Below are positions 20,908 through 33,088 of a DNA stretch of 64,000 nucleotides, piece by piece. This stretch comes from Chrysolina oricalcia. Taxonomy: Eukaryota > Arthropoda > Insecta > Coleoptera > Chrysomelidae. Where the stretch lies: contig OX101825.2 of assembly GCA_944452925.2 (NCBI GenBank), forward strand, positions 39,049,639-39,113,638. Reading direction: 5' to 3'. The notes below the pieces were generated by a model that was given only the letters and a program-made list of their open reading frames with translations, searched no databases and was not told the origin of the DNA. A program made the position numbers and the translations under genes. Position 1 is the first letter of the stretch. Every line of letters starts with the position of its first letter.

Positions 20908-21119
20908 CTGATTATAAGTGCAATAGATTTCTGAAGTACTTTCCTTGTTTCTAATTTATCAGATCTTCCTTCATGGGTATGGTCGCTTCGTTTCACAAAA
21001 CGACAATTCTTTTCTATCACTCTCGCTCTACATGATGATTTCTTGTGTTCTTCACATTTCCAATATATCGTGTCATTGCGCTGGTATTCTTTTACATAAA
21101 AATATCCATCCAATATCAT
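20871..21119 (-). CDS. FLYWCH fragment, copy 5
   Basis: Identical to copy 1. Confidence 0.7.
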   Translation of the reverse strand: MILDGYFYVKEYQRNDTIYWKCEEHKKSSCRARVIEKNCRFVKRSDHTHEGRSDKLETRKVLQKSIALIIRCLKAVAQIMSL

Positions 21120-21363
21120 TTTTTTTGTCCAGATTGACTATTTATGTAAGACATATTTCAATATTTCGTTACCGACTCTGACATTAATTCTGAAATGTTA
21201 TGTTGATTACTATAGTTATATAATCACGTTCGAATCTTTCATTTGAATGAATTTTTATATACAAGGAGTTTGATAATTATTTGATTGCGATGAAAATTAA
21301 TCGAAATTATTTTAAAAGAGGAACAACGAAACCAAACCTATATATGATTCGATTAAATTGTTG

Positions 21364-21538
21364 TTCGATCGATTGCACTTTCGTTCAATTGATTATTCGA
21401 TCGATTGATTTTCGATCAATTGATTATTCGATCATTTTATTTTTCGATCAATTGATTTTCGATCAATTGATTTTCGATCAATTGATATTCGATCAAATGA
21501 TCTTCGATCAAATGATTTTCTATCAAATGAATTCGATT
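21364..21538. repeat. Minisatellite, copy 5
   Basis: As copy 1, same monomer number. Confidence 0.85.
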
Positions 21539-22012
21539 AAATTTCCGGCAATCTTATGTTAAATTCTCAGAAGGCTTCGCAACTGACCCAAAGAGGTTAA
21601 AGAAAAAACAATAAGATGCACTTACTTTTGAGTATGTCCATAATATTACAATTTCATCTTCTAAGGAAGGTTGTTGATAGCTTTTGGCTACCTATCTTGC
21701 TCTCTCTTCCTCTATCTTCAGCACTCTGTTAGCCAATTTTTCAGTAAAAACCATCTCGAATCAATTAGTTTTATATCCGGTTACTTGTTGAACATGTTTT
21801 ATTTTCTTCTGGTGCTGAAATCTCTTCTTCTATGGCCTCGTCCCATCCTCTATCAATTGTTTCCCGCTTTCAAATGAGTCACTGTGTATATAAGTTCCGA
21901 TATATTATTTTCAAAGTTTTCACACATTTTTCTTACGAAGATAACCTAAACCATCACATAAACTTGCTTCTGAAACCTGTTGCATATAGTTTACTTCCTA
22001 TAATAAATTATC

Positions 22013-22276
22013 AACGATCAAACGAACTTACCTTCAAGTGAAGTTCGATCGTGATTATATGAGTGTCCAGTCCGAAGATATCACTTGAAATACTACGAAT
22101 AAGCCCTCTGTCCCCTCTCGTAGCGCTCGTACCATAATCCATGCTAGCTCATTCTGTTCAACTAAGAACCATCACTGCAACTTGGGTTGTGGGTTGGGTG
22201 GGTAGTGATATCTTCGGACTGGCCACTCATATAATCACGATCGAACTTCACTGGAAGGTAAGTTCGTTTGATCGTT
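22013..22276. repeat. 73 bp inverted repeat, copy 5
   Basis: As copy 1. Confidence 0.85.
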
Positions 22277-22535
22277 AATTATATATCGTGTCCAGTCCTC
22301 GATATCACTTGAAATACTACGTAGATGTTTAGAGATGAGAAGTTGCAGTGGGTGACATGAATAAAGGTCTCAGAAAACATACAGAAACGAAATTGTGTTT
22401 TATTGAGATCAATACTCATTTCATATGTGATGTTGCTTAGTAGCAAATGAACAATATCCCATGAGATTCTCAATCAAATAAACAGGTGTTTTATAAAAAC
22501 TAAGCTAAATTAAAAATACATTTTGATGTTGACAT

Positions 22536-23569
22536 TTATGGTCTGCCAATGGATAAAATTGCTTTCGCATAATCAGGGTTTTTCGCTAGTGGGCGATTAT
22601 AGAACTTTGCGAAAGTTCCGTATTTTTCGGACCATCCTACAGTTTTACAAATATCTTCCACGGATATGCCCTGTCGCAGCGCTTTGAAGAAGAGCAGTGT
22701 CTAGTCGAGTGGGGTTTGAATTTTGTGGTATCAATTCCAGCCTGATCAAGTAGAGTCCTGACCCATCGACTGAGGGTTTGTTTGGTGGCGACCGAATAAG
22801 GCTTCTTGTGTGTTAGAAACAGAAAATCGTGGCCATTTCTTATATCTGTTGTTCTTTCTATGTATTGTATCAATGTATATGCGCAGCAGAGAACCGGTCT
22901 CTCTTTGTAGAATGGTATATGGAGTGTTGGTTGTGGTCGATTTATTCCGGACGTCTTAATTGGGTCCGTTATGTGAATCTGTATCTCTGTATCGGTGTTC
23001 ACAATGTTGGATAACCTGATGAGGTATATCGTTTGGAGTCGACCCCCAGTAATTAGGGCTAGTAGTGTTACGAGTTTGAATGAGATTGCTTGAAGGCTGT
23101 GGGATTGAGGAAGGTTCTCTATGTGTTGTAGCAACGGTCTCGGGTCCCAAGTCGTCTCGTATCTAGGTTGAGACGGTCGTAGCTTTGATAGGCCTCTCAT
23201 AAATCTTGTGAGGACAGGGTCGTTTCCAAGGTCTCTGTTGAGTATCAGAGAGAGAGCCGATTTGTGGGAATTGAAGGTCCCAAATTTGGATTGTCCTTTA
23301 GCGTATATTGACTGCAAGAATGTAAGCACATCATTGGTGGAGGCTTCGTGCGGAGAAATGGCTCGGTTTTTGCAAAAAAGTCACCACTGGCGATATGTGG
23401 AATTATACTGTTTTAGTGTGCCCTCTGATAACGAAGCTATGATTATGTCGATGGCTTCTTCCGGTATCTTCCTTATCTGGTATGCTTTCCTGATAATACT
23501 GCGGCAGCCAGGATAACCTTCGAGTACAGAGGGTGACGTTCTCTGGAAGGGGAAGACAACAGATTTGGA
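22536..23569 (-). pseudogene. Tyrosine recombinase pseudogene, copy 5
   Basis: Same two breaks, no other change seen. Confidence 0.8.
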
Positions 23570-23694
23570 TCAGGACCAAGAAATAATATATCGCTTTTCA
23601 CAAGCTTGGTGAAAACTGGAAACCATGGTTGTGCTTGCCACCACGGGACGACCAGGATACCTGTAGCTTTTTCTTCATAGATCTTCCTAAAAAT
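23473..23694 (-). pseudogene. DIRS RT-tail remnant, copy 6
   Basis: As copy 2. Confidence 0.6.
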
Positions 23695-25604
23695 TCATAA
23701 TCAAATACAATATGTAGGGATTGGTTTGTAGATGGAATGTACATTAAGCAAGCAGAGTACAGTTGTTGAGGTGTGAGAGTGAATAGTTCTTGATTGCAGC
23801 TAACATATGATCTATCAAATGTACAATTGCTTTCAAAGTACAGTGTCCCTTCTTGTCTAATATTCATTGGCCTTAAGACCACTATTGGCAATCTATTACA
23901 ACCTCTACATCCATAGATGTAATCTACATTAACTGCACATGAGGCTGTTAGGACTTGCAAACTTTTAATTTCCATGTTGCCAATCATCATAGTGGCAGTC
24001 CCAAGGATTCTCTTTCTAGACATGACTAGCATGTCATCCTCTGTCATATGATATGTAATTCCAGTGTCTCTATTTGATTTAGCTAGTTGTCCTATCTTCT
24101 TGATCTTAGGCGTTGGAGCAAAACATTGAGGGCTACATGACTCAACTCTACAGACCACCTCATTGTAATTAAAAGAGGAAGTTTTGAGATCTAGTGAAAC
24201 TTGATAATCACCTATCTTATCTCCCTCTGGCATGTTCAGCTCTGAAGCAACAATTGGTGTTGGCGAACCATTCACTACTATTATGTTATTATCCATGTGA
24301 GGATCTTCATGCATAAAGTTAGTTATATAGACTGGTAGTTTAGTAGATCCGAAGGCATCAATGTCTAATAATCCAGTGCTTGGATTGTTCACGTTTAACT
24401 TGCTTATAGTTGTGTAGTTCTTATACACAATCTCTAACTCAACTTCCCAGCCACTGCTTTCTTTTTTGTAGACAGTATATAAATCTCCTATTGCCGTTAC
24501 TATCCATTTAAAGAAAGTGCAGGAAAGTTTATGCCAACAGGTAGTGTCACATCCCAAAGCCGAGGTAAGGCATCCGTATCCAGCATGAGTGTCATTTATA
24601 TCATTCGAATATCGTCCACCTTTAGTTGTATAATGGCAATTGTTATACCAACATTGTCCTGCTCCCTTGCATTCATAATACGAATCTACTAGGATCTCCC
24701 AGTCTGATGTCTTGTACATTGCTACATATTTAGTGGTTATAGAGGATGCACGAATCTTTATTGTGAAGTTATTATTCTCAATATCTCTAAAGCATATCAT
24801 CTGTCCTGTTTGAATAGGGAAGGTAAACATGTTTGTCTTAACACAGTCACCATTTCTACATACTTCTCCTGCAGAGTTGATGAAGAGGTTGTTGTCACAG
24901 GCATCAATTACCTCTAATCCATTTGACAATATGAGTGCACCCATAACTGCTGCAGCTGCAGTTTTCTTTGTTATTCCATAGCTCTTCTGTTGCTTGTTGT
25001 GTTTTGCTGCTTCAGAAGGGTGTACTGTCAGGTTGGGATACAATCCAGGGGTGTTAATGTCCTTATTCTCTTTATAAGGGATACCTTGTTCTTCAGGTAC
25101 ATCATCATCATCACTAATGTCATAAGCAAACTTGTTAAAGTCCTTCTGCCTCTCCATTAGTTCTTCTATAATGACATTATTTATGGGAGTATTACCTTTA
25201 TTTAGTTGGTACTTCTTATCTATGGTCTTCTTACTTTTTTCAATTTGTGCTGGGATTTCAATGTATGTCGGATCTGCCATCTGTGGGCTTGTACTAACAA
25301 GTTTATGGTTAGCTTTGGCCACTTTAGATTTCATTACTTCTTGAACCTTGCTTCCGTATCTACCCTTTGTCTTTTCCTTAATAAGATTTGGCCTATTGTC
25401 AGTTAGTTCAACTATGTTCTTAGTTGCTTTATACTGGGAATGAACCCTTGCACTGTGGTATTTAATTATGACCCATTCCCATATTAATTGTGATAACTGT
25501 GCCAGCTCCTTGTGGAAAACTCCTAATAATAGTCCACAAATAACCAATGCGATTATTATTCCTATAGCTATAGGGACATAATCTGTGCTACAGCTTTCAA
25601 ACAT
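23598..25604 (-). CDS. Gc-like glycoprotein fragment, copy 6
   Basis: Met370 is replaced by Thr (base 24496), eight residues after the last Cys of the fusion-loop-like cluster. Otherwise as copy 2. Confidence 0.82.
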   Translation of the reverse strand: MFESCSTDYVPIAIGIIIALVICGLLLGVFHKELAQLSQLIWEWVIIKYHSARVHSQYKATKNIVELTDNRPNLIKEKTKGRYGSKVQEVMKSKVAKANHKLVSTSPQMADPTYIEIPAQIEKSKKTIDKKYQLNKGNTPINNVIIEELMERQKDFNKFAYDISDDDDVPEEQGIPYKENKDINTPGLYPNLTVHPSEAAKHNKQQKSYGITKKTAAAAVMGALILSNGLEVIDACDNNLFINSAGEVCRNGDCVKTNMFTFPIQTGQMICFRDIENNNFTIKIRASSITTKYVAMYKTSDWEILVDSYYECKGAGQCWYNNCHYTTKGGRYSNDINDTHAGYGCLTSALGCDTTCWHKLSCTFFKWIVTAIGDLYTVYKKESSGWEVELEIVYKNYTTISKLNVNNPSTGLLDIDAFGSTKLPVYITNFMHEDPHMDNNIIVVNGSPTPIVASELNMPEGDKIGDYQVSLDLKTSSFNYNEVVCRVESCSPQCFAPTPKIKKIGQLAKSNRDTGITYHMTEDDMLVMSRKRILGTATMMIGNMEIKSLQVLTASCAVNVDYIYGCRGCNRLPIVVLRPMNIRQEGTLYFESNCTFDRSYVSCNQELFTLTPQQLYSACLMYIPSTNQSLHIVFDYEFLGRSMKKKLQVSWSSRGGKHNHGFQFSPSL

Positions 25605-25816
25605 CTGATTATAAGTGCAATAGATTTCTGAAGTACTTTCCTTGTTTCTAATTTATCAGATCTTCCTTCATGGGTATGGTCGCTTCGTTTCACAAAACGA
25701 CAATTCTTTTCTATCACTCTCGCTCTACATGATGATTTCTTGTGTTCTTCACATTTCCAATATATCGTGTCATTGCGCTGGTATTCTTTTACATAAAAAT
25801 ATCCATCCAATATCAT
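25568..25816 (-). CDS. FLYWCH fragment, copy 6
   Basis: Identical to copy 1. Confidence 0.7.
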   Translation of the reverse strand: MILDGYFYVKEYQRNDTIYWKCEEHKKSSCRARVIEKNCRFVKRSDHTHEGRSDKLETRKVLQKSIALIIRCLKAVAQIMSL

Positions 25817-26060
25817 TTTTTTTGTCCAGATTGACTATTTATGTAAGACATATTTCAATATTTCGTTACCGACTCTGACATTAATTCTGAAATGTTATGT
25901 TGATTACTATAGTTATATAATCACGTTCGAATCTTTCATTTGAATGAATTTTTATATACAAGGAGTTTGATAATTATTTGATTGCGATGAAAATTAATCG
26001 AAATTATTTTAAAAGAGGAACAACGAAACCAAACCTATATATGATTCGATTAAATTGTTG

Positions 26061-26235
26061 TTCGATCGATTGCACTTTCGTTCAATTGATTATTCGATCG
26101 ATTGATTTTCGATCAATTGATTATTCGATCATTTTATTTTTCGATCAATTGATTTTCGATCAATTGATTTTCGATCAATTGATATTCGATCAAATGATCT
26201 TCGATCAAATGATTTTCTATCAAATGAATTCGATT
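26061..26235. repeat. Minisatellite, copy 6
   Basis: As copy 1, same monomer number. Confidence 0.85.
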
Positions 26236-26709
26236 AAATTTCCGGCAATCTTATGTTAAATTCTCAGAAGGCTTCGCAACTGACCCAAAGAGGTTAAAGA
26301 AAAAACAATAAGATGCACTTACTTTTGAGTATGTCCATAATATTACAATTTCATCTTCTAAGGAAGGTTGTTGATAGCTTTTGGCTACCTATCTTGCTCT
26401 CTCTTCCTCTATCTTCAGCACTCTGTTAGCCAATTTTTCAGTAAAAACCATCTCGAATCAATTAGTTTTATATCCGGTTACTTGTTGAACATGTTTTATT
26501 TTCTTCTGGTGCTGAAATCTCTTCTTCTATGGCCTCGTCCCATCCTCTATCAATTGTTTCCCGCTTTCAAATGAGTCACTGTGTATATAAGTTCCGATAT
26601 ATTATTTTCAAAGTTTTCACACATTTTTCTTACGAAGATAACCTAAACCATCACATAAACTTGCTTCTGAAACCTGTTGCATATAGTTTACTTCCTATAA
26701 TAAATTATC

Positions 26710-26973
26710 AACGATCAAACGAACTTACCTTCAAGTGAAGTTCGATCGTGATTATATGAGTGTCCAGTCCGAAGATATCACTTGAAATACTACGAATAAG
26801 CCCTCTGTCCCCTCTCGTAGCGCTCGTACCATAATCCATGCTAGCTCATTCTGTTCAACTAAGAACCATCACTGCAACTTGGGTTGTGGGTTGGGTGGGT
26901 AGTGATATCTTCGGACTGGCCACTCATATAATCACGATCGAACTTCACTGGAAGGTAAGTTCGTTTGATCGTT
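26710..26973. repeat. 73 bp inverted repeat, copy 6
   Basis: As copy 1. Confidence 0.85.
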
Positions 26974-27232
26974 AATTATATATCGTGTCCAGTCCTCGAT
27001 ATCACTTGAAATACTACGTAGATGTTTAGAGATGAGAAGTTGCAGTGGGTGACATGAATAAAGGTCTCAGAAAACATACAGAAACGAAATTGTGTTTTAT
27101 TGAGATCAATACTCATTTCATATGTGATGTTGCTTAGTAGCAAATGAACAATATCCCATGAGATTCTCAATCAAATAAACAGGTGTTTTATAAAAACTAA
27201 GCTAAATTAAAAATACATTTTGATGTTGACAT

Positions 27233-28266
27233 TTATGGTCTGCCAATGGATAAAATTGCTTTCGCATAATCAGGGTTTTTCGCTAGTGGGCGATTATAGA
27301 ACTTTGCGAAAGTTCCGTATTTTTCGGACCATCCTACAGTTTTACAAATATCTTCCACGGATATGCCCTGTCGCAGCGCTTTGAAGAAGAGCAGTGTCTA
27401 GTCGAGTGGGGTTTGAATTTTGTGGTATCAATTCCAGCCTGATCAAGTAGAGTCCTGACCCATCGACTGAGGGTTTGTTTGGTGGCGACCGAATAAGGCT
27501 TCTTGTGTGTTAGAAACAGAAAATCGTGGCCATTTCTTATATCTGTTGTTCTTTCTATGTATTGTATCAATGTATATGCGCAGCAGAGAACCGGTCTCTC
27601 TTTGTAGAATGGTATATGGAGTGTTGGTTGTGGTCGATTTATTCCGGACGTCTTAATTGGGTCCGTTATGTGAATCTGTATCTCTGTATCGGTGTTCACA
27701 ATGTTGGATAACCTGATGAGGTATATCGTTTGGAGTCGACCCCCAGTAATTAGGGCTAGTAGTGTTACGAGTTTGAATGAGATTGCTTGAAGGCTGTGGG
27801 ATTGAGGAAGGTTCTCTATGTGTTGTAGCAACGGTCTCGGGTCCCAAGTCGTCTCGTATCTAGGTTGAGACGGTCGTAGCTTTGATAGGCCTCTCATAAA
27901 TCTTGTGAGGACAGGGTCGTTTCCAAGGTCTCTGTTGAGTATCAGAGAGAGAGCCGATTTGTGGGAATTGAAGGTCCCAAATTTGGATTGTCCTTTAGCG
28001 TATATTGACTGCAAGAATGTAAGCACATCATTGGTGGAGGCTTCGTGCGGAGAAATGGCTCGGTTTTTGCAAAAAAGTCACCACTGGCGATATGTGGAAT
28101 TATACTGTTTTAGTGTGCCCTCTGATAACGAAGCTATGATTATGTCGATGGCTTCTTCCGGTATCTTCCTTATCTGGTATGCTTTCCTGATAATACTGCG
28201 GCAGCCAGGATAACCTTCGAGTACAGAGGGTGACGTTCTCTGGAAGGGGAAGACAACAGATTTGGA
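27233..28266 (-). pseudogene. Tyrosine recombinase pseudogene, copy 6
   Basis: Same two breaks, no other change seen. Confidence 0.8.
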
Positions 28267-28391
28267 TCAGGACCAAGAAATAATATATCGCTTTTCACAA
28301 GCTTGGTGAAAACTGGAAACCATGGTTGTGCTTGCCACCACGGGACGACCAGGATACCTGTAGCTTTTTCTTCATAGATCTTCCTAAAAAT
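28170..28391 (-). pseudogene. DIRS RT-tail remnant, copy 7
   Basis: As copy 2. Confidence 0.6.
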
Positions 28392-30301
28392 TCATAATCA
28401 AATACAATATGTAGGGATTGGTTTGTAGATGGAATGTACATTAAGCAAGCAGAGTACAGTTGTTGAGGTGTGAGAGTGAATAGTTCTTGATTGCAGCTAA
28501 CATATGATCTATCAAATGTACAATTGCTTTCAAAGTACAGTGTCCCTTCTTGTCTAATATTCATTGGCCTTAAGACCACTATTGGCAATCTATTACAACC
28601 TCTACATCCATAGATGTAATCTACATTAACTGCACATGAGGCTGTTAGGACTTGCAAACTTTTAATTTCCATGTTGCCAATCATCATAGTGGCAGTCCCA
28701 AGGATTCTCTTTCTAGACATGACTAGCATGTCATCCTCTGTCATATGATATGTAATTCCAGTGTCTCTATTTGATTTAGCTAGTTGTCCTATCTTCTTGA
28801 TCTTAGGCGTTGGAGCAAAACATTGAGGGCTACATGACTCAACTCTACAGACCACCTCATTGTAATTAAAAGAGGAAGTTTTGAGATCTAGTGAAACTTG
28901 ATAATCACCTATCTTATCTCCCTCTGGCATGTTCAGCTCTGAAGCAACAATTGGTGTTGGCGAACCATTCACTACTATTATGTTATTATCCATGTGAGGA
29001 TCTTCATGCATAAAGTTAGTTATATAGACTGGTAGTTTAGTAGATCCGAAGGCATCAATGTCTAATAATCCAGTGCTTGGATTGTTCACGTTTAACTTGC
29101 TTATAGTTGTGTAGTTCTTATACACAATCTCTAACTCAACTTCCCAGCCACTGCTTTCTTTTTTGTAGACAGTATATAAATCTCCTATTGCCATTACTAT
29201 CCATTTAAAGAAAGTGCAGGAAAGTTTATGCCAACAGGTAGTGTCACATCCCAAAGCCGAGGTAAGGCATCCGTATCCAGCATGAGTGTCATTTATATCA
29301 TTCGAATATCGTCCACCTTTAGTTGTATAATGGCAATTGTTATACCAACATTGTCCTGCTCCCTTGCATTCATAATACGAATCTACTAGGATCTCCCAGT
29401 CTGATGTCTTGTACATTGCTACATATTTAGTGGTTATAGAGGATGCACGAATCTTTATTGTGAAGTTATTATTCTCAATATCTCTAAAGCATATCATCTG
29501 TCCTGTTTGAATAGGGAAGGTAAACATGTTTGTCTTAACACAGTCACCATTTCTACATACTTCTCCTGCAGAGTTGATGAAGAGGTTGTTGTCACAGGCA
29601 TCAATTACCTCTAATCCATTTGACAATATGAGTGCACCCATAACTGCTGCAGCTGCAGTTTTCTTTGTTATTCCATAGCTCTTCTGTTGCTTGTTGTGTT
29701 TTGCTGCTTCAGAAGGGTGTACTGTCAGGTTGGGATACAATCCAGGGGTGTTAATGTCCTTATTCTCTTTATAAGGGATACCTTGTTCTTCAGGTACATC
29801 ATCATCATCACTAATGTCATAAGCAAACTTGTTAAAGTCCTTCTGCCTCTCCATTAGTTCTTCTATAATGACATTATTTATGGGAGTATTACCTTTATTT
29901 AGTTGGTACTTCTTATCTATGGTCTTCTTACTTTTTTCAATTTGTGCTGGGATTTCAATGTATGTCGGATCTGCCATCTGTGGGCTTGTACTAACAAGTT
30001 TATGGTTAGCTTTGGCCACTTTAGATTTCATTACTTCTTGAACCTTGCTTCCGTATCTACCCTTTGTCTTTTCCTTAATAAGATTTGGCCTATTGTCAGT
30101 TAGTTCAACTATGTTCTTAGTTGCTTTATACTGGGAATGAACCCTTGCACTGTGGTATTTAATTATGACCCATTCCCATATTAATTGTGATAACTGTGCC
30201 AGCTCCTTGTGGAAAACTCCTAATAATAGTCCACAAATAACCAATGCGATTATTATTCCTATAGCTATAGGGACATAATCTGTGCTACAGCTTTCAAACA
30301 T
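28295..30301 (-). CDS. Gc-like glycoprotein fragment, copy 7
   Basis: Predicted product identical to copy 2. Confidence 0.82.
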   Translation of the reverse strand: MFESCSTDYVPIAIGIIIALVICGLLLGVFHKELAQLSQLIWEWVIIKYHSARVHSQYKATKNIVELTDNRPNLIKEKTKGRYGSKVQEVMKSKVAKANHKLVSTSPQMADPTYIEIPAQIEKSKKTIDKKYQLNKGNTPINNVIIEELMERQKDFNKFAYDISDDDDVPEEQGIPYKENKDINTPGLYPNLTVHPSEAAKHNKQQKSYGITKKTAAAAVMGALILSNGLEVIDACDNNLFINSAGEVCRNGDCVKTNMFTFPIQTGQMICFRDIENNNFTIKIRASSITTKYVAMYKTSDWEILVDSYYECKGAGQCWYNNCHYTTKGGRYSNDINDTHAGYGCLTSALGCDTTCWHKLSCTFFKWIVMAIGDLYTVYKKESSGWEVELEIVYKNYTTISKLNVNNPSTGLLDIDAFGSTKLPVYITNFMHEDPHMDNNIIVVNGSPTPIVASELNMPEGDKIGDYQVSLDLKTSSFNYNEVVCRVESCSPQCFAPTPKIKKIGQLAKSNRDTGITYHMTEDDMLVMSRKRILGTATMMIGNMEIKSLQVLTASCAVNVDYIYGCRGCNRLPIVVLRPMNIRQEGTLYFESNCTFDRSYVSCNQELFTLTPQQLYSACLMYIPSTNQSLHIVFDYEFLGRSMKKKLQVSWSSRGGKHNHGFQFSPSL

Positions 30302-30513
30302 CTGATTATAAGTGCAATAGATTTCTGAAGTACTTTCCTTGTTTCTAATTTATCAGATCTTCCTTCATGGGTATGGTCGCTTCGTTTCACAAAACGACAA
30401 TTCTTTTCTATCACTCTCGCTCTACATGATGATTTCTTGTGTTCTTCACATTTCCAATATATCGTGTCATTGCGCTGGTATTCTTTTACATAAAAATATC
30501 CATCCAATATCAT
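30265..30513 (-). CDS. FLYWCH fragment, copy 7
   Basis: Identical to copy 1. Confidence 0.7.
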   Translation of the reverse strand: MILDGYFYVKEYQRNDTIYWKCEEHKKSSCRARVIEKNCRFVKRSDHTHEGRSDKLETRKVLQKSIALIIRCLKAVAQIMSL

Positions 30514-30757
30514 TTTTTTTGTCCAGATTGACTATTTATGTAAGACATATTTCAATATTTCGTTACCGACTCTGACATTAATTCTGAAATGTTATGTTGA
30601 TTACTATAGTTATATAATCACGTTCGAATCTTTCATTTGAATGAATTTTTATATACAAGGAGTTTGATAATTATTTGATTGCGATGAAAATTAATCGAAA
30701 TTATTTTAAAAGAGGAACAACGAAACCAAACCTATATATGATTCGATTAAATTGTTG

Positions 30758-30932
30758 TTCGATCGATTGCACTTTCGTTCAATTGATTATTCGATCGATT
30801 GATTTTCGATCAATTGATTATTCGATCATTTTATTTTTCGATCAATTGATTTTCGATCAATTGATTTTCGATCAATTGATATTCGATCAAATGATCTTCG
30901 ATCAAATGATTTTCTATCAAATGAATTCGATT
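30758..30932. repeat. Minisatellite, copy 7
   Basis: As copy 1, same monomer number. Confidence 0.85.
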
Positions 30933-31406
30933 AAATTTCCGGCAATCTTATGTTAAATTCTCAGAAGGCTTCGCAACTGACCCAAAGAGGTTAAAGAAAA
31001 AACAATAAGATGCACTTACTTTTGAGTATGTCCATAATATTACAATTTCATCTTCTAAGGAAGGTTGTTGATAGCTTTTGGCTACCTATCTTGCTCTCTC
31101 TTCCTCTATCTTCAGCACTCTGTTAGCCAATTTTTCAGTAAAAACCATCTCGAATCAATTAGTTTTATATCCGGTTACTTGTTGAACATGTTTTATTTTC
31201 TTCTGGTGCTGAAATCTCTTCTTCTATGGCCTCGTCCCATCCTCTATCAATTGTTTCCCGCTTTCAAATGAGTCACTGTGTATATAAGTTCCGATATATT
31301 ATTTTCAAAGTTTTCACACATTTTTCTTACGAAGATAACCTAAACCATCACATAAACTTGCTTCTGAAACCTGTTGCATATAGTTTACTTCCTATAATAA
31401 ATTATC

Positions 31407-31670
31407 AACGATCAAACGAACTTACCTTCAAGTGAAGTTCGATCGTGATTATATGAGTGTCCAGTCCGAAGATATCACTTGAAATACTACGAATAAGCCC
31501 TCTGTCCCCTCTCGTAGCGCTCGTACCATAATCCATGCTAGCTCATTCTGTTCAACTAAGAACCATCACTGCAACTTGGGTTGTGGGTTGGGTGGGTAGT
31601 GATATCTTCGGACTGGCCACTCATATAATCACGATCGAACTTCACTGGAAGGTAAGTTCGTTTGATCGTT
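31407..31670. repeat. 73 bp inverted repeat, copy 7
   Basis: As copy 1. Confidence 0.85.
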
Positions 31671-31929
31671 AATTATATATCGTGTCCAGTCCTCGATATC
31701 ACTTGAAATACTACGTAGATGTTTAGAGATGAGAAGTTGCAGTGGGTGACATGAATAAAGGTCTCAGAAAACATACAGAAACGAAATTGTGTTTTATTGA
31801 GATCAATACTCATTTCATATGTGATGTTGCTTAGTAGCAAATGAACAATATCCCATGAGATTCTCAATCAAATAAACAGGTGTTTTATAAAAACTAAGCT
31901 AAATTAAAAATACATTTTCATGTTGACAT

Positions 31930-32963
31930 TTATGGTCTGCCAATGGATAAAATTGCTTTCGCATAATCAGGGTTTTTCGCTAGTGGGCGATTATAGAACT
32001 TTGCGAAAGTTCCGTATTTTTCGGACCATCCTACAGTTTTACAAATATCTTCCACGGATATGCCCTGTCGCAGCGCTTTGAAGAAGAGCAGTGTCTAGTC
32101 GAGTGGGGTTTGAATTTTGTGGTATCAATTCCAGCCTGATCAAGTAGAGTCCTGACCCATCGACTGAGGGTTTGTTTGGTGGCGACCGAATAAGGCTTCT
32201 TGTGTGTTAGAAACAGAAAATCGTGGCCATTTCTTATATCTGTTGTTCTTTCTATGTATTGTATCAATGTATATGCGCAGCAGAGAACCGGTCTCTCTTT
32301 GTAGAATGGTATATGGAGTGTTGGTTGTGGTCGATTTATTCCGGACGTCTTAATTGGGTCCGTTATGTGAATCTGTATCTCTGTATCGGTGTTCACAATG
32401 TTGGATAACCTGATGAGGTATATCGTTTGGAGTCGACCCCCAGTAATTAGGGCTAGTAGTGTTACGAGTTTGAATGAGATTGCTTGAAGGCTGTGGGATT
32501 GAGGAAGGTTCTCTATGTGTTGTAGCAACGGTCTCGGGTCCCAAGTCGTCTCGTATCTAGGTTGAGACGGTCGTAGCTTTGATAGGCCTCTCATAAATCT
32601 TGTGAGGACAGGGTCGTTTCCAAGGTCTCTGTTGAGTATCAGAGAGAGAGCCGATTTGTGGGAATTGAAGGTCCCAAATTTGGATTGTCCTTTAGCGTAT
32701 ATTGACTGCAAGAATGTAAGCACATCATTGGTGGAGGCTTCGTGCGGAGAAATGGCTCGGTTTTTGCAAAAAAGTCACCACTGGCGATATGTGGAATTAT
32801 ACTGTTTTAGTGTGCCCTCTGATAACGAAGCTATGATTATGTCGATGGCTTCTTCCGGTATCTTCCTTATCTGGTATGCTTTCCTGATAATACTGCGGCA
32901 GCCAGGATAACCTTCGAGTACAGAGGGTGACGTTCTCTGGAAGGGGAAGACAACAGATTTGGA
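31930..32963 (-). pseudogene. Tyrosine recombinase pseudogene, copy 7
   Basis: Same two breaks. A private C at 31919 lies 11 bp past the final stop. Confidence 0.8.
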
Positions 32964-33088
32964 TCAGGACCAAGAAATAATATATCGCTTTTCACAAGCT
33001 TGGTGAAAACTGGAAACCATGGTTGTGCTTGCCACCACGGGACGACCAGGATACCTGTAGCTTTTTCTTCATAGATCTTCCTAAAAAT
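32867..33088 (-). pseudogene. DIRS RT-tail remnant, copy 8
   Basis: As copy 2. Confidence 0.6.

Larger units (their letters stand above)
18789..23485 (-). repeat. Array unit copy 5
   Basis: No departure from the majority sequence was seen. Confidence 0.95.
23486..28182 (-). repeat. Array unit copy 6
   Basis: One private change, G at 24496, which alters one residue of the glycoprotein-like ORF. Confidence 0.95.
28183..32879 (-). repeat. Array unit copy 7
   Basis: One private change, G to C at 31919, just 3' of the recombinase stop. Confidence 0.95.
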